Shown here piece after piece: positions 1-10,755 of a DNA stretch of 64,000 nucleotides. The notes below the pieces were generated by a model. The model did not search any database and was not told where the DNA came from. It was given only the letters and a program-made list of their open reading frames with translations. The stretch comes from Papilionanthe hookeriana x Papilionanthe teres (Eukaryota > Streptophyta > Magnoliopsida > Asparagales > Orchidaceae). The stretch is from NCBI GenBank assembly GCA_022702705.1, contig CM040421.1, positions 59,436,621-59,500,620 on the forward strand. The letters are read 5' to 3'. The translations under genes and the position numbers were made by a program. Each line of letters starts with the position of its first letter. Within the stretch, counting starts at the first letter, position 1.

Positions 1-2991
1 ATCGAGAGGTTCGAGGATTTCTCCCCGAATCGGAAACAACTATCCTAGGATAAGCGGCCCCTAGTCTAGCCTTAGGAATCTCGGTCCCCTCTTCTTCGTC
101 AATTTTCTTCTTTTCTTCGATTGTCTCCTGTCGAGGTGGTTCTTCTATCGCAAGTGATAGTACCGGCTTAACGAGGTCTCGAACTACGAATTGAAGCTCG
201 CACCGAAGCGGTTCGGATGTTGTCTAAAATCTTCTTCGAAGATCTCGTCCAGAGCGGTAGTCCATCCATTGTCGGTTGCATAGGGATCTATCGGGATGAC
301 GGGATCGGTTGAGATAACATTGACGGAACCTCCTTTACGGGGTTCCTTCATGTACTCCTTCGGGATTGTTATATTTCCTTTCCGAAGGTTGTCGTTGAGC
401 CGACTTTTAAAGGTAATACAATCTTCTATCTTGTGCCCGAAGCATCCGATGGTAGGGGCAAAAGTTGGGATCACCTTTCTTGTTGACTTCCTCCGGTCTT
501 TTGGGCTACGGCGGTTGGAAATGCGGAGTTTTCATTAAGCTACGGAACATCTTCGGTCTTGCTTCATTTTTGAACGGATATTCTCTGCTCGAAGCTCCCT
601 CGATGTACGTTGCGGACGAGACGGTTGTTCATACTTGCGGAGACGGCGATAGGCTGGATCGGGGTTGCTGGTAATCTTGTTGTGGTTGCCGCGGCCGTTC
701 TGATGGTATTTGCATCGGTTGTTTGCCTTTGTCAACTGCTGCTATGATCCCGGACTTCTTTTCGAAGGTCTTCACCGGCTTCTGCTTGTCCGTCTTGTCG
801 GCAAAACTTAATTGCTTCGCCTCTTCTTGCAAGCTTCCGGCCTTGCTTAACAACTTCTCAAAAGTCTTAATAGTGAATCCCTTGAGGAGAAGTCTTTATC
901 GGGCCGTGAATGCTTTTAAGCCGGATGCTGACTTGCATGTTGTTCTTGCGGTTGTGGTTCACACTTCATGCTTAAATTTCTCCATCGAAGTATTTAATCC
1001 ACTAAAGTTTCATTCGGCCTTTGTTTCTCTACCACTAAATCACCTATAGTGATGTGGTGCTTGAGCTCCGACAAATCGCTTAATGAAGAGGCTCTCTAGC
1101 TGCGAGAATGTCTTCACTGAACCGTTGGGTAATTCCGCATACCGGTCGAAGGCGATTCACGACGGATGCTAACGAACTGTCGGAAGAGTAATGCATCGCT
1201 CCCGCCGGCATTGCAACAACTGGCACGAAAGTGTGCAACATGCTGTCGGGGGTTCCCGGTTCCGTCGAAGGTCTTAAATAGAGGTGGTACGAAGCCTTTC
1301 GGGTATTGGACAGCGTCGAATTCTTCTGGGTAAGGTCTACCCGTCCGAATAGATGTCCCGTTCTTCGATTGTGCTAAGGCTTCTCGCACTTGCTTGCTCT
1401 ACCAAGTTCTTGATATCCTTTTCGGGGATCATACTTTGTGTTGTATCCTTTTTAGGCTGGTCATCCCGATTGACGGATGTAATCTTCTTTCCTCCGTCTA
1501 CGATGTGAATGACCTGCGGGGTGTTTCTCTATGTGGTTGTACTTGACTGCGGAGAGTGGCCGAGCTACGGCCATCTCTTCCATCCTCTTCGCCATTTGAG
1601 CGATCGTGTCGTCCTTTTCACTGAAGGCTGTCTCCTCATCGGTTACGGCTCCTCTCTTCTGCGAGCTGCAGGAGCACCTTGTGAAGGCTGATGAAGCTCG
1701 TGTCTCGACCATGTTGATTTACTGCATATTCGTTGTCCATGAATTCCGATGAGTCGATCTCATCTCCGAACTTTTCTTCTCTTTCTTTTGCCAACCGTAG
1801 GATGTCGGTTCTCGGCTTTTCCATGGCATCTTCTAGCGGAGCTTTCGTGTGTCTTTGCGGTTGCCATGCGATGGTTGCCGGGTCCCCCTTTCACGAGTCC
1901 CCTTTATCGCGGTAGCACTTTCTTCGGATTCCGGCCTCTGGCGAGACTTTCTTTCTCGGAGCTGCTTGTTTCGATCTCAGTCGCCCGTAGTGGGACGCCA
2001 TACCATCCTTCTAGCGGCGGAAGGTCTAGGACCGAGATGGTCACATCGGCCAAATGCTTTGGAAGGTGGTATCCTCCTAGTCACGTAATCACGATACTAC
2101 GACGGGCGGGCTAGTCTTCATTCTCTTGCTTGGCTTTTCTATCATGATGGCGGGCTCTATTCGGGGCCCGAGACGGGATTTGGCCGGCACACTGCCTATC
2201 CTTCGTAGAATTTCCGACACGGGGCGGTTTTCCTTCCTTGCTAGCTTTTCTACCAAAGTTTGCGGTCGAGCGAAACGGCGTAGTTCTAGTTCTTTTCTTG
2301 CGGTTATCGTTGTAGTATGCGGGGCTGTGGTAATGTGGCGGCAATCTTGCGAACATTCTCCTCGTCCTCTGCGGAGGAGAGGGGATGGAACCTGCTTCCT
2401 CCCAAAAGTGGTATGTAGTCGAGGCGGTGGTGTATATTACGGTAGCGGTGTATATTACGGCAGCTGCGGAATTTCCTCGGGAAAGCGATCTCGGCGGCTA
2501 CGGCCTCTCCGGCGATCCTTCTATTTCTATTTCTTCTTTGGGTCTTTGTCGGCGACGGAATCTTTGAGCTCGGACCCGATTTCGAAGACGAGAAGGTCTT
2601 ACGGGAAGATCCGTACCCTCCACGGTAACGGGTTTACCATAGTTACGGATTTCTTTCCCCTTTGATTTGGCGGAAGTCGGGGTAGGTGCAGAAACAACTA
2701 GACCGGTGGGGGTGGTAAGAACGGTCCTCCTGCGGACAACGGTACTCCTCCTAGTCGGGACCCTTTGCGGGGAGGAAACTCTTGGGTCGACCTAAGGTTG
2801 AACTCGAGCGGCGGTTCCTCGGCTTCGGATACCTTGTTCGTCGGTGCGAAGAGGGAGACGTCGGTGACCTTGACGTTCGTGTTTTCAAATCCTCGTCCGA
2901 ATCGGATGACCCCATTGTCGGGCGGCTCATCCTTATAGACGGCGAAGTCCGGTCCGTTGGTGAAGGAGAAAATCGGTTTCGGGGCTTCCAT
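1..2991 (-). pseudogene. Tat/Ogre-like Ty3/gypsy gag (5' part of gag-pol), broken
   Basis: Gag would form the particle of the retrotransposon whose LTR lies at 3517-10755. On the minus strand the translation at 1389-1114 contains the plant gag signature PYPEEF..YPKGF..P.FKTFDGTGNPRQHVAHF. It is followed (about 1150-1050) by YAELPNGSVKTFSQLESLF and at 853-629 by AGSLQEEAKQL, which match the order of the retrotransposon gag domain. The stretch at 474-184 contains GCFGHKIEDCITFKSRLND, resembling the knuckle-like segment after gag in this lineage. A possible N-terminus begins at Met 2991, with a proline-rich stretch near 2700. Most pieces share one frame (2991, 1824, 1389, 735, 474) but 853-629 lies in another, so stops and at least one frameshift separate them. 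Protease and later domains would lie left of the window. The gag assignment is secure; the exact start and the Ogre-type label are inference. Confidence 0.8.
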
Positions 2992-3493
2992 TTACGAGGA
3001 TAGATTCGGTTGTCGGTCCCGAAGTTATGCTTCTTTTCTTTAGGACGAAAAGAAAGGAATTGAAAAGAGTCCGAACTCATTCTTGTTCATGTATTTATAA
3101 GAAGGAATAATTTGTTAAAAAAAAGGTCACTTATTAGAGGGTTTGTTTATTTAGGACGGAATGTTCAAAAGTGTAGAGAAGGTAAGGAATCCGATTCAGA
3201 AAGGAAAAGAGAGTCCTAAGCAAGACTTCCCGACTCGAAGGATCACTCCTAAACTAACACCTATGGGAGTCCACCCCACCTCGGAAATGAGGTAAAAGGA
3301 TCTCGGAACCTCTCCGTTTAGGGGTGTCTAAACGGTGGCTCCTAAATCCGAGAGAATGTTGGCTATACTTGTTCAAGATAGAAATGAACATAGTATTCCA
3401 ACGGAAAGAAGGGTAGTTTGATCCATTAGGGACATGGATACACTACCGATTTTTGAAAGCAGAATTATTTGATTATAATGGAGAGAGGAATTT
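2992..3493 (-). other. Untranslated leader of element A between PBS and gag
   Basis: This minus-strand stretch separates the primer binding site (3494-3511) from the first gag-like Met codon (2991). I see no conserved domain in it. A minus-strand open frame runs in from Met 3080 in a different frame from gag, but it has no recognisable family. Confidence 0.5.
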
Positions 3494-3511
3494 TCCCCAG
3501 TGGAGTCGCCA
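3494..3511 (-). other. Primer binding site complementary to tRNA-Arg
   Basis: On the minus strand this reads TGGCGACTCCACTGGGGA. It is the 18-nt complement of the 3' end of a plant tRNA-Arg that begins GACTCCA and ends CCCCAGTGGAGTCG plus CCA, recalled from general knowledge of plant tRNAs. It lies 5 nt inside the LTR end (CCGACA, 3517), as expected for a 5' LTR/PBS junction. tRNA-Arg priming is a reported trait of Ogre-type elements and supports the Tat/Ogre assignment. Confidence 0.85.
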
Positions 3512-3555
3512 GAAGTTGTCGGCACTATTTTTAGGTTGTGTTGTATTTTAAAAGG

Positions 3556-3580
3556 GGTCGCCTAACAGAAGTTGTCGGCG
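3556..3580 (-). repeat. Echo of the PBS/LTR-end junction inside the LTR
   Basis: The plus strand here reads GTCGCCTAACAGAAGTTGTCGG. This nearly repeats the true PBS/LTR junction 55-60 bp to the left (GTCGCCAGAAGTTGTCGG, 3505-3522). The echo lacks the rest of the tRNA-Arg match, so it is not the functional PBS. Similar GGCGNCTCC motifs sit near the 3' ends of the other family copies (21310, 46096, 49742). Confidence 0.65.
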
Positions 3581-5635
3581 AATTTAAATTTTAAATTTAA
3601 TTTAAATATATATATAATTTAGAAAGTAGTATTTGATTTTGAAAATAATTTTAAATTTGAGATTGAACCGATCTCGGATCCCAAATAGTTTATATAAACG
3701 AGCACCGCACCATAAACCACGTATCTATCACTAAGGATAGACACACCTTACGACGGTGGGGCTCGATCAAATAAACTAGAAGTTTTGTGACATCCGTTTG
3801 GTCCGCGAACCAATTTTATAAGCCGACAAATTCCCTACTTAATATGAAAGTATTAAACGGGGTTATATTACACAGGTTCTTTAAAATTCCCTATAAGGGC
3901 AAGCCCCTATAGTTAATTACATCTTAAGTGACGGGAATCACCTAAGAAAACTCTCGATAATAACCGATAATTACTGCTCTCGAGAATTTCAAAGTTTAAG
4001 GTTTTCGAAGATTGAATTTTGGAATTCCGATAGGGAATGGATCAAATTCGGAACATTTCGTTTTGTGAATCCGAAAGGAAGAAAGGTAGGAGAAATCACG
4101 GATTCGAAGTGAACTTCGGTAATTTCCCGACTATCCTATTGTTTGGCTTGAGTTTAGGAAAGTCCTAATACTTATTTAAATGTTTTGATCTTGCCGATTT
4201 TAATTAATTAGGGCTTATATTTGTATGATAAAATCAAACAAATAGCTCTAGAAGATGTGAGGGTTTATTGTCGTATCGGACGACTACCTCGGAATCCTAA
4301 GACCGGTTAGGGCTTAATTTGCAATGCAAATGCTAACGAAGAGTTGAGGATTTATGTTGCACTAGGCAAGCTACCTCGAAGTCCTATGGCTTTGTTGTTT
4401 AATTCTAAGAAGGTTTCTTTGAAGTAGGTTCGAAGTTTTGTTGACGACGATGGCCGTGCTTGCCCACCATGCTCCAAGCTCCTTGTTGTTGCGGAAGTTT
4501 AGTTTTAGAAATCATAAATCGGGGATAAGAAAAGTGTTTTGGTTTAGAGAAGTCTTAATTTTCCAAGTGTTTTTGTATTTTGATTAAAACAAATCTTAAA
4601 GTTGATTATAACGACACCGGTTAAGATCCCGCGGTTCCATCCTTCCGGCATCATTATTTTTATCGGATTCACTTAGTCCGGATGAATTTGCTAAACTCAA
4701 CTTGAATGAGTTCCACACTTTCATTTAGACCGTGGGAAATCCCGATTAGCAACACGTAGGTTACATCATCAGAGGTATTCCCGATCATCCAACGGGACGT
4801 TTTAATTTAGTTGCAATTGTAGTTTTGTGTTACTGTTTGTGATTAAATTTTGAGTTGTTTTATATTTTGAAATGTTGTGGCGGTGAATTTTATCTTGCAA
4901 TGACTTTTAACTTAGTTTTGGTTTCGAGTTTTAGGGACTATCCTAAAGGTGTGGGTTTTCATGCAACGAGTTGTTTTATCATGCAAGAAAAGTAAAGTGC
5001 ATTTGCAATAAAGTAAGTTGCAGAAAGTAAATTGCGAGAAAGTAAATTGCAAGAGAGTGAATTGCGATAAAATAAAAGCGTACCTGGAGGGTCTTCCCGT
5101 CATCCCAAGCTGCACTTAAAACACAATTAGAATATTTAAGCAAGTTCCTAGGTAAAGCTAAGGGAAAGGTTATGGATTTCTACCAAATTCCTAATCCTAT
5201 AGCTAGTTATCTCCTATGACGTCTAGGTTCTTTGTGTTTTTGTTTGAAGACGATTTTCTTCATCAAAGAATAATTAAATCCAATTGTTCTTATAAATATC
5301 CTATCATATTGAGGAAGTGCTTAAGAAGGATCTTAAACATCTTTTCAATATTTCTAGGATTGCTTTAAGTCCAAATGAATTTAATTATATAAATGAATCA
5401 ATCGTCCGAGGTTTTCAAGTTTTGTTAACTTGCTCAGTGAACTAGGACATTTGAATATCCTATGAGTGAAGTAACACTTCATTTAATGTTTCATTTAGGA
5501 GTTATAATAATCAAAGCTTTTAAGGGTAAATTAGTATTCAAATGATTTGGTTTAAGTTAAAGAGTTTAAATTTGGAATAATGTTAAGTTGCTTTATATTT
5601 AGTTTCTTTCTGTTTTAGGTGATATTATATTTAAT

Positions 5636-5960
5636 TGAACTTAATTTAATTGAGTTTTAATTTATTTTAATTCAATTGAGTTTGATTTAATTTGATTTGA
5701 TGTTTAATTAATTTGATTTGATTTAATTTAATTTAATTTAATTTAATTATTTAATTTAATTTAATTTAATTTAATTTAATTTAATTTTTAATTTAATTTA
5801 ATTATTTAATTTAATTTATTTGTTTAATTTAATTTAATTTAATTTAATTTAATTTATTTGATTTAATTTAATTTAATTTAATTATTTAATTTAATTTAAT
5901 TGTTTAATTTAATTTAATTTAATTATTTAATTTAATTTAATTTAATTTTTAATTTTAATT
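5636..5960. repeat. Degenerate (TTTAA)n low-complexity tract
   Basis: The tract is built from TTTAA/AATTT pentamers with occasional TTATT and TTGTT variants, inside the U5 part of LTR A. It occupies roughly the place where the related LTR E2 carries more than 4 kb of 77-80 bp tandem arrays. Confidence 0.9.
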
Positions 5961-6499
5961 GAAATTTTAAAAGAGTTTAATAATTCAATTAAGTCTTTTA
6001 ATGTTTTACATTTGAGTTATCATTTTAATTAAGAATTGAGTATTAATGAGATAATTAATTTAGAGATTTTTAAATTAAAGAATAAATCTCTTCCTAATAA
6101 ATATCCCTTATTTTAATAATTCGATTTATTATTCTTCCAAATTTAATCTATTATTTAATTAAAATTTAATCATTTTAAAATTGTTTAATGGGTTTCTACC
6201 CTTTAATTATTTAAATTTCAATCATCCAAATCAGATTAAGATCAAATATTTTACTTGTTGATTTTTTATTAAACCTAAAGTTTTAATTAAGGGTTAAGAG
6301 TTTAATTACCATTTTACCCCTTAAGCTTAATAATTTCATAACTCACTAAATTGAACTCAAATGAACTTGAAATTTTTATGTGACTTCACTCATATGTCAA
6401 TAAAGACATGAGAGGAGAAAATGTGATTTTTCTGTATTTAATTTATTTATATAATTATTTTTGGTGGAAAATAGTGATTTTCAAGGAAAATTTGATAAC

Positions 6500-7400
6500 A
6501 TGACCAAATGAAAGTTTCTGTCCTTAAGAAAATTAGGGGACATTCCTAATGACCAGAGAAGCACTTGGATCAATTTTGGTGATTTTGTGAATTATATTAT
6601 TTTTATTATAATTATTTTAGGTTTTGGAGTGTTAATTAATTTTAAAAATAAAATAAATGTTGAAAAATGGATTTTATATTTTTCAAAAATCTCTCTGATA
6701 TCAAGGAAACCAGAGAAGCAAATTTTGCAATTTTCTGATTTTTCTATGATTTATTATAATTATTTTAGTGAAAAAGCTAGAAAATATATTTTTTTTAATT
6801 TTAAAATCACCCTAGGGCTTTAAAATTCAATATCTCACTAAATAGACCTAAGAAAAATGTGGGATTTGTTCCTAAGTGATTAAAATTCAAAATGTGACAT
6901 TTTGGTGCATTTTATTTTTTTTGTGATTTTTATTATTTTTTAATTATTAAAAATATTAAAATATTATTAAAAATCAACTTTTTTAGAAAATTGGAATTTT
7001 AATTTTCTTAGGTTCCCCTGATATCAGAGAGGCTCCAAAACCAATTTGGTGAATTTTTGAAAAGTATTTTAAAAGTTATGAATTTTTAAAGTTTAAAATG
7101 GCTAAGTGACTTAATCAACCCAATTAGTGGGGCTAACCAAGTCCAATTGACCTCAAATTTTTATGGTGGATTCCTCTGATCCTAAAGGTCAGTGGAGAAT
7201 TGATTTCAAGTCAATTTAATGCCTGGTTAACTCTAATTAATTAAAGACCTATTTTGGGTGTTTAAGCCAATTATGGTTGTTTTGAATGAACTAAGCCAAA
7301 ATCTATTTTTCCTAGGGTTCTCTGGTCATAAGGAACATCACCAAATTTTCCTAGAATTTATTTCACAACATGCTATTTACTTGGAATTAAAATACTCAAA
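6500..7400. repeat. Degenerate interspersed units in LTR A U5
   Basis: A motif like CTCTGATATCAAGGAAACCAGAG recurs in diverged form at about 6535, 6693, 7016, 7170 and 7320. It is separated by AT-rich sequence with GATTTTT..TTATTATAATTATTTTAG. Similar units appear reverse-complemented at 10800-11500 and 16000-16260 and directly at 42600-43200, so this is part of the LTR family's structure. Spacing is irregular (about 150-320 bp). Confidence 0.45.
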
Positions 7401-7739
7401 ACGAGTGACCTGAACTTGAAAAATCAAGAACTCTTTATAGGGATGGCCTCCGACTTTGGAAAATTCGGGGAATGTTCCCAAATTCAGAGGCTTCAAAAGC
7501 CCTATGGTCTCATGCCATGGTGAATTGTATGCATGCATGGAGAATTAAAACAATGCAGAGAGTAAATAAATTATAAAAAATAAAATATTTGATGAAATTA
7601 AGTGATTTCTTTTCCACATTATTCTCCTCTCTTCACTGAGCAAGAGGGTATTTTTATTTTATTTTTCTGATTTTTCTACACGGAGATATGAATTTTTGAA
7701 GTTTAGGGAATTAAATAAATCGGAAAATACCCTATTTTT

Positions 7740-8960
7740 CTATTTATCCACGCGGCGCCGGCGCATCCTCGGCGACTCAGAAAGACCACGCGGCACGCTC
7801 CCATTCGACGCCGCCACCCGAGTCGGCGGCCGGGCCCCGCGGTTCTCGTACCGTCTCACGGTCCGACGCCATCCGAGCCGTCCGTCCGCGCGTGTATTGA
7901 ATGGACGGCATCCGTTCATCGTCCCCAAGTGTTCTCGCCCGAGAGCGCGTCCGCACTAAATCCACAAGATCTCACTCGATTCTCGATGGATTTTCATGTT
8001 CTTATACTACATGGATTCGTCTTGAAGAGACGAACACATCTATACGGTTAACATGCATTGAAACTAAGGCATTTGAAATGGAGAATCTCGAGAAGCTCGG
8101 GATGAAGAGTTAGCTCATACCTTGGCTCAGAGAAGTGTGGCTTCAATCTGAGAGTTGTTGCACCTTCGATTGGGTTCCGGCAAGCTCCGGATGAAGTCTC
8201 TCGGTGCTGGGAATTGTCCGGATATGATTTCGACCAAGCCCGATCCACAAAGCTTGGAGGCTGGAGCAAGCTCAGGTGGCTCTGGAGATGGGGCTTTTGA
8301 TGGTGGACACCTTCTCTTGGTACGGTGAAGGTGTAGAGCCAATCGATTTGGGAATTGGCTCATTGTGGAGAAGTGTCCTCGGTTTTGGGTGGAATTTCGA
8401 CTACGAAATTGAGCTTACGGAGGAGAAATGGCGGGGGATTTCATCTGGGGATCAAGTGCTCTAAGGATGGAGAAGGGTGCGGAACAATTTTGGCGAGTTT
8501 TGGCAAGGTTTGTGCTTCTCTCTCTCTCGTGGCCGAGAGGGGTGGAGTTTAAATAGAGCTGGTTGGGGGCCTCCCGGGGGAGTTAGGGCTTGGGATCGAG
8601 CTGCTACAGTGAGGAGAAGATCGGCCATGGTAGCCAGCTGGGGATGGGGCGGCTCGGCGAGTGAGAATTTCAATGTTGGCTCACATGTGAGCTCTCGGCC
8701 ATGGTGTTTTCCGGCGGCACAGTGGCCGGCCGGCCGAGCGATGGTCACCATCTTGGTCGGGTGGGTCGGGGCTGGGGTTTAGTGTAGGCGATTGGCAAAT
8801 GCCATGTGTAAAGTGGTTGAATCAAAGTAGAAAGGGGAAGGGGCCATTTTAGCTTATTTTGGTCAACCCATGCAAATGGGTTGGGTGCACCTCCCCAGAC
8901 ACTGGTTTTGGGCCGAGGAGGTCGGGTGGGTCGACCTCCCATGTGTGGTGGAGTCTCCAT
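7740..8960 (-). other. CpG-rich block around the presumed LTR transcription start
   Basis: Composition shifts sharply from AT-rich to GC- and CpG-rich at about 7745 (GCGGCGCCGGCGC) and back by about 8960. The block includes the TATA candidate at 8548-8555. The open frames here on both strands overlap and have no recognisable domain, so I treat the block as LTR regulatory or leader sequence. Confidence 0.5.
8548..8555 (-). promoter_or_regulatory. TATA box candidate of LTR A
   Basis: The minus strand reads CTCTATTTAAACTCC, 2.2 kb from the LTR 5' end (10755). The solo LTR E2 has TATAAATA at nearly the same offset (15156; 2.23 kb from 12926). The agreement supports a U3 of about 2.2 kb and an R-U5 of about 5 kb in A. 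Confidence 0.6.
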
Positions 8961-10755
8961 CGAGGATTAGGTGGCAAAGCATGGTTTAGAGTGTGACATG
9001 CTTAAGGTAAAAAAGGCTTAAGGGAGGCTTAAGAAAGATCCCCCTCTTCTTGCCATAAATGGACTAATGACAAGTCAAAGCCCTCATGGCTTCATGTGGC
9101 TTGAGAATGGCTTGTTCATGGCTCCATTTGGCTTGGGAAAAGGTTGGCTTATTTCATGAAAAAGGGTTTTAGAAATATTTGGCATTTAGGGGGTAATTTG
9201 ACATGTGGCTTGATTTGGAATGGTTTAATTGATGATTTTGCAACTTAGGGGTGATTTTGATCAAATGGATGATGAGGGGAAGTGTCATGTGGGCTTTAGG
9301 ATGATTTGGGCTTTTGAATTTTGAAGGAAATGGGCTTTTAGGAGGGTTTAAGGGAAGTGGGCTTTTAAGTTTATGAATGTGTTCATGGATGAGAATTTTT
9401 GTAAAAGGTTGGGCCAAATAATTGTTGGGTTTAGCTCATGGATGTGTCATGAGTGATTTGTGGCAAATTGGGAGTGATTTAGATTTGAATTGGGTTGAAT
9501 TTGGGTTAGGTTTGGGTTTAGGTCGAAAATGGGCCTTTTAACCTTGGGTTGAGTTTGAGTGGGACTTGGGTCTAAATTTTGGGCAAATCATGCTAGGGTT
9601 TTGTTTGTGGGGATGTTAAGGAGGATTTAGAAAAGGTTTGGGGTTAATTGGAGTTGAATTGGGTGAGTTTGAGTTAGGTTTGGGTCATGGGTCCAAATTG
9701 GGCTTTAAGGCCAAAAGTGCAATTGGATCCAAATGTCAACCAAATTGGACTTAGATTTGGTCTAGATTGGTATTGGGGATGTTGAATTGAAGTTTAGAAT
9801 TGAATTGGACCAAAATTGGGGTCAATTGGGTAGGTTTGGTTTGACATTGGGTTCACTTTGGGTTAAAATGGGTCGATTTGGGGGTTTTGACAAAAGTAGG
9901 GTAAATTGACAAAATTGGCCCATGGTGTAGTTGGACAAAATGAAATTGGGAATATTTAGGATTTTATGGAATTTTTTGGGAATTTTCTGAATTTTTGGAT
10001 TTTTAGGCAAGAAGGGTATTTTGGGTATTTGGAGGGTATTGGGAGGTATTTTTGGAATCTTTGGTATTTTTGGGTATGGATGATCAATTTGAGTGATGTG
10101 GAGATGTTTGGGAGTGATTTTGGAAAATTTTGGGTAATTTGGAAATTTTGCAAAAATTTGGGTAATTTCAAGGGTTTTGGGTAGGTTTAGTAGGTGTAGG
10201 GTCCCGGGGTCAAAAATTGAAAATTTGGGAAATTGAAGATTGGGTGAATCTAGGTGGAAAGAAATCATTTTGGTTGAGCCATGAAGCCATTTCAAGCCCA
10301 TATGAGCCATGAAAGGACTCATTTGAGGCATTCAGCTATGTTGTTCCTAACCTCTTGCGCAAGAGCTTAGGGGTTAAGGACCATCCATGTGAATCACCTA
10401 CATGAGTCGGGAGGTTAAGTTGGGTATGGGTGTGGTTTTAGGAAGTGTGTGGAAATGTAGTGTGTAAGTGTAGTGTAAGTCGGCCTCTTCACCGGACCGA
10501 GCCGCCGGGGCGATCCTAGGCGAAAGAGTCCTATAGGAACTCATCCTTTAAACTTCCACATTTGATTTCAACCCTCTAGGTGATTAGGGGTCTATAGTCA
10601 AGTTTGTGGAGTTTGCGGGGAGTTTAGAAGTGGTTTAAATTTCTAAAATGTGGGTCCCGATTCTAGTCCTCTAAGATAGTCAAAGGAAAAGCCTAAGGCT
10701 AGATCCTAAGCACTAAAAAGAAGAAGGGAAGACCTCATCAAAAATGAGGTCAACA

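Larger units (their letters stand above)
3517..10755 (-). mobile_element. Element A: complete giant 5' LTR (about 7.2 kb)
   Basis: Read on the minus strand the LTR starts TGTTGACCTCA at 10755 and ends CCGACA at 3517, next to the PBS and gag of element A. The start matches the start of the solo LTR at 12926 (TGTTGACCTCAC). Segments can be followed in parallel with that copy: GGTGTAGAGCCAATC (8327 and 15553), GATGGATTTTCATG-like sequence (7985 and, reverse-complemented, about 15735), and a TATA box about 2.2 kb from the LTR start in both. From left to right it contains AT-rich U5, a pentanucleotide repeat, a CpG-rich block around the presumed transcription start, and a G-rich U3. The bases just outside, GTGAC (10756-10760), would be the target duplication; the other side is off the window. 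The many short open frames inside are not genes. Confidence 0.8.

Noticed and set aside
8461..8782. GC-rich open frames on both strands near 8.5 kb
   Set aside because: They overlap each other and the LTR promoter region, and no domain is recognisable. GC-rich DNA lowers stop frequency.
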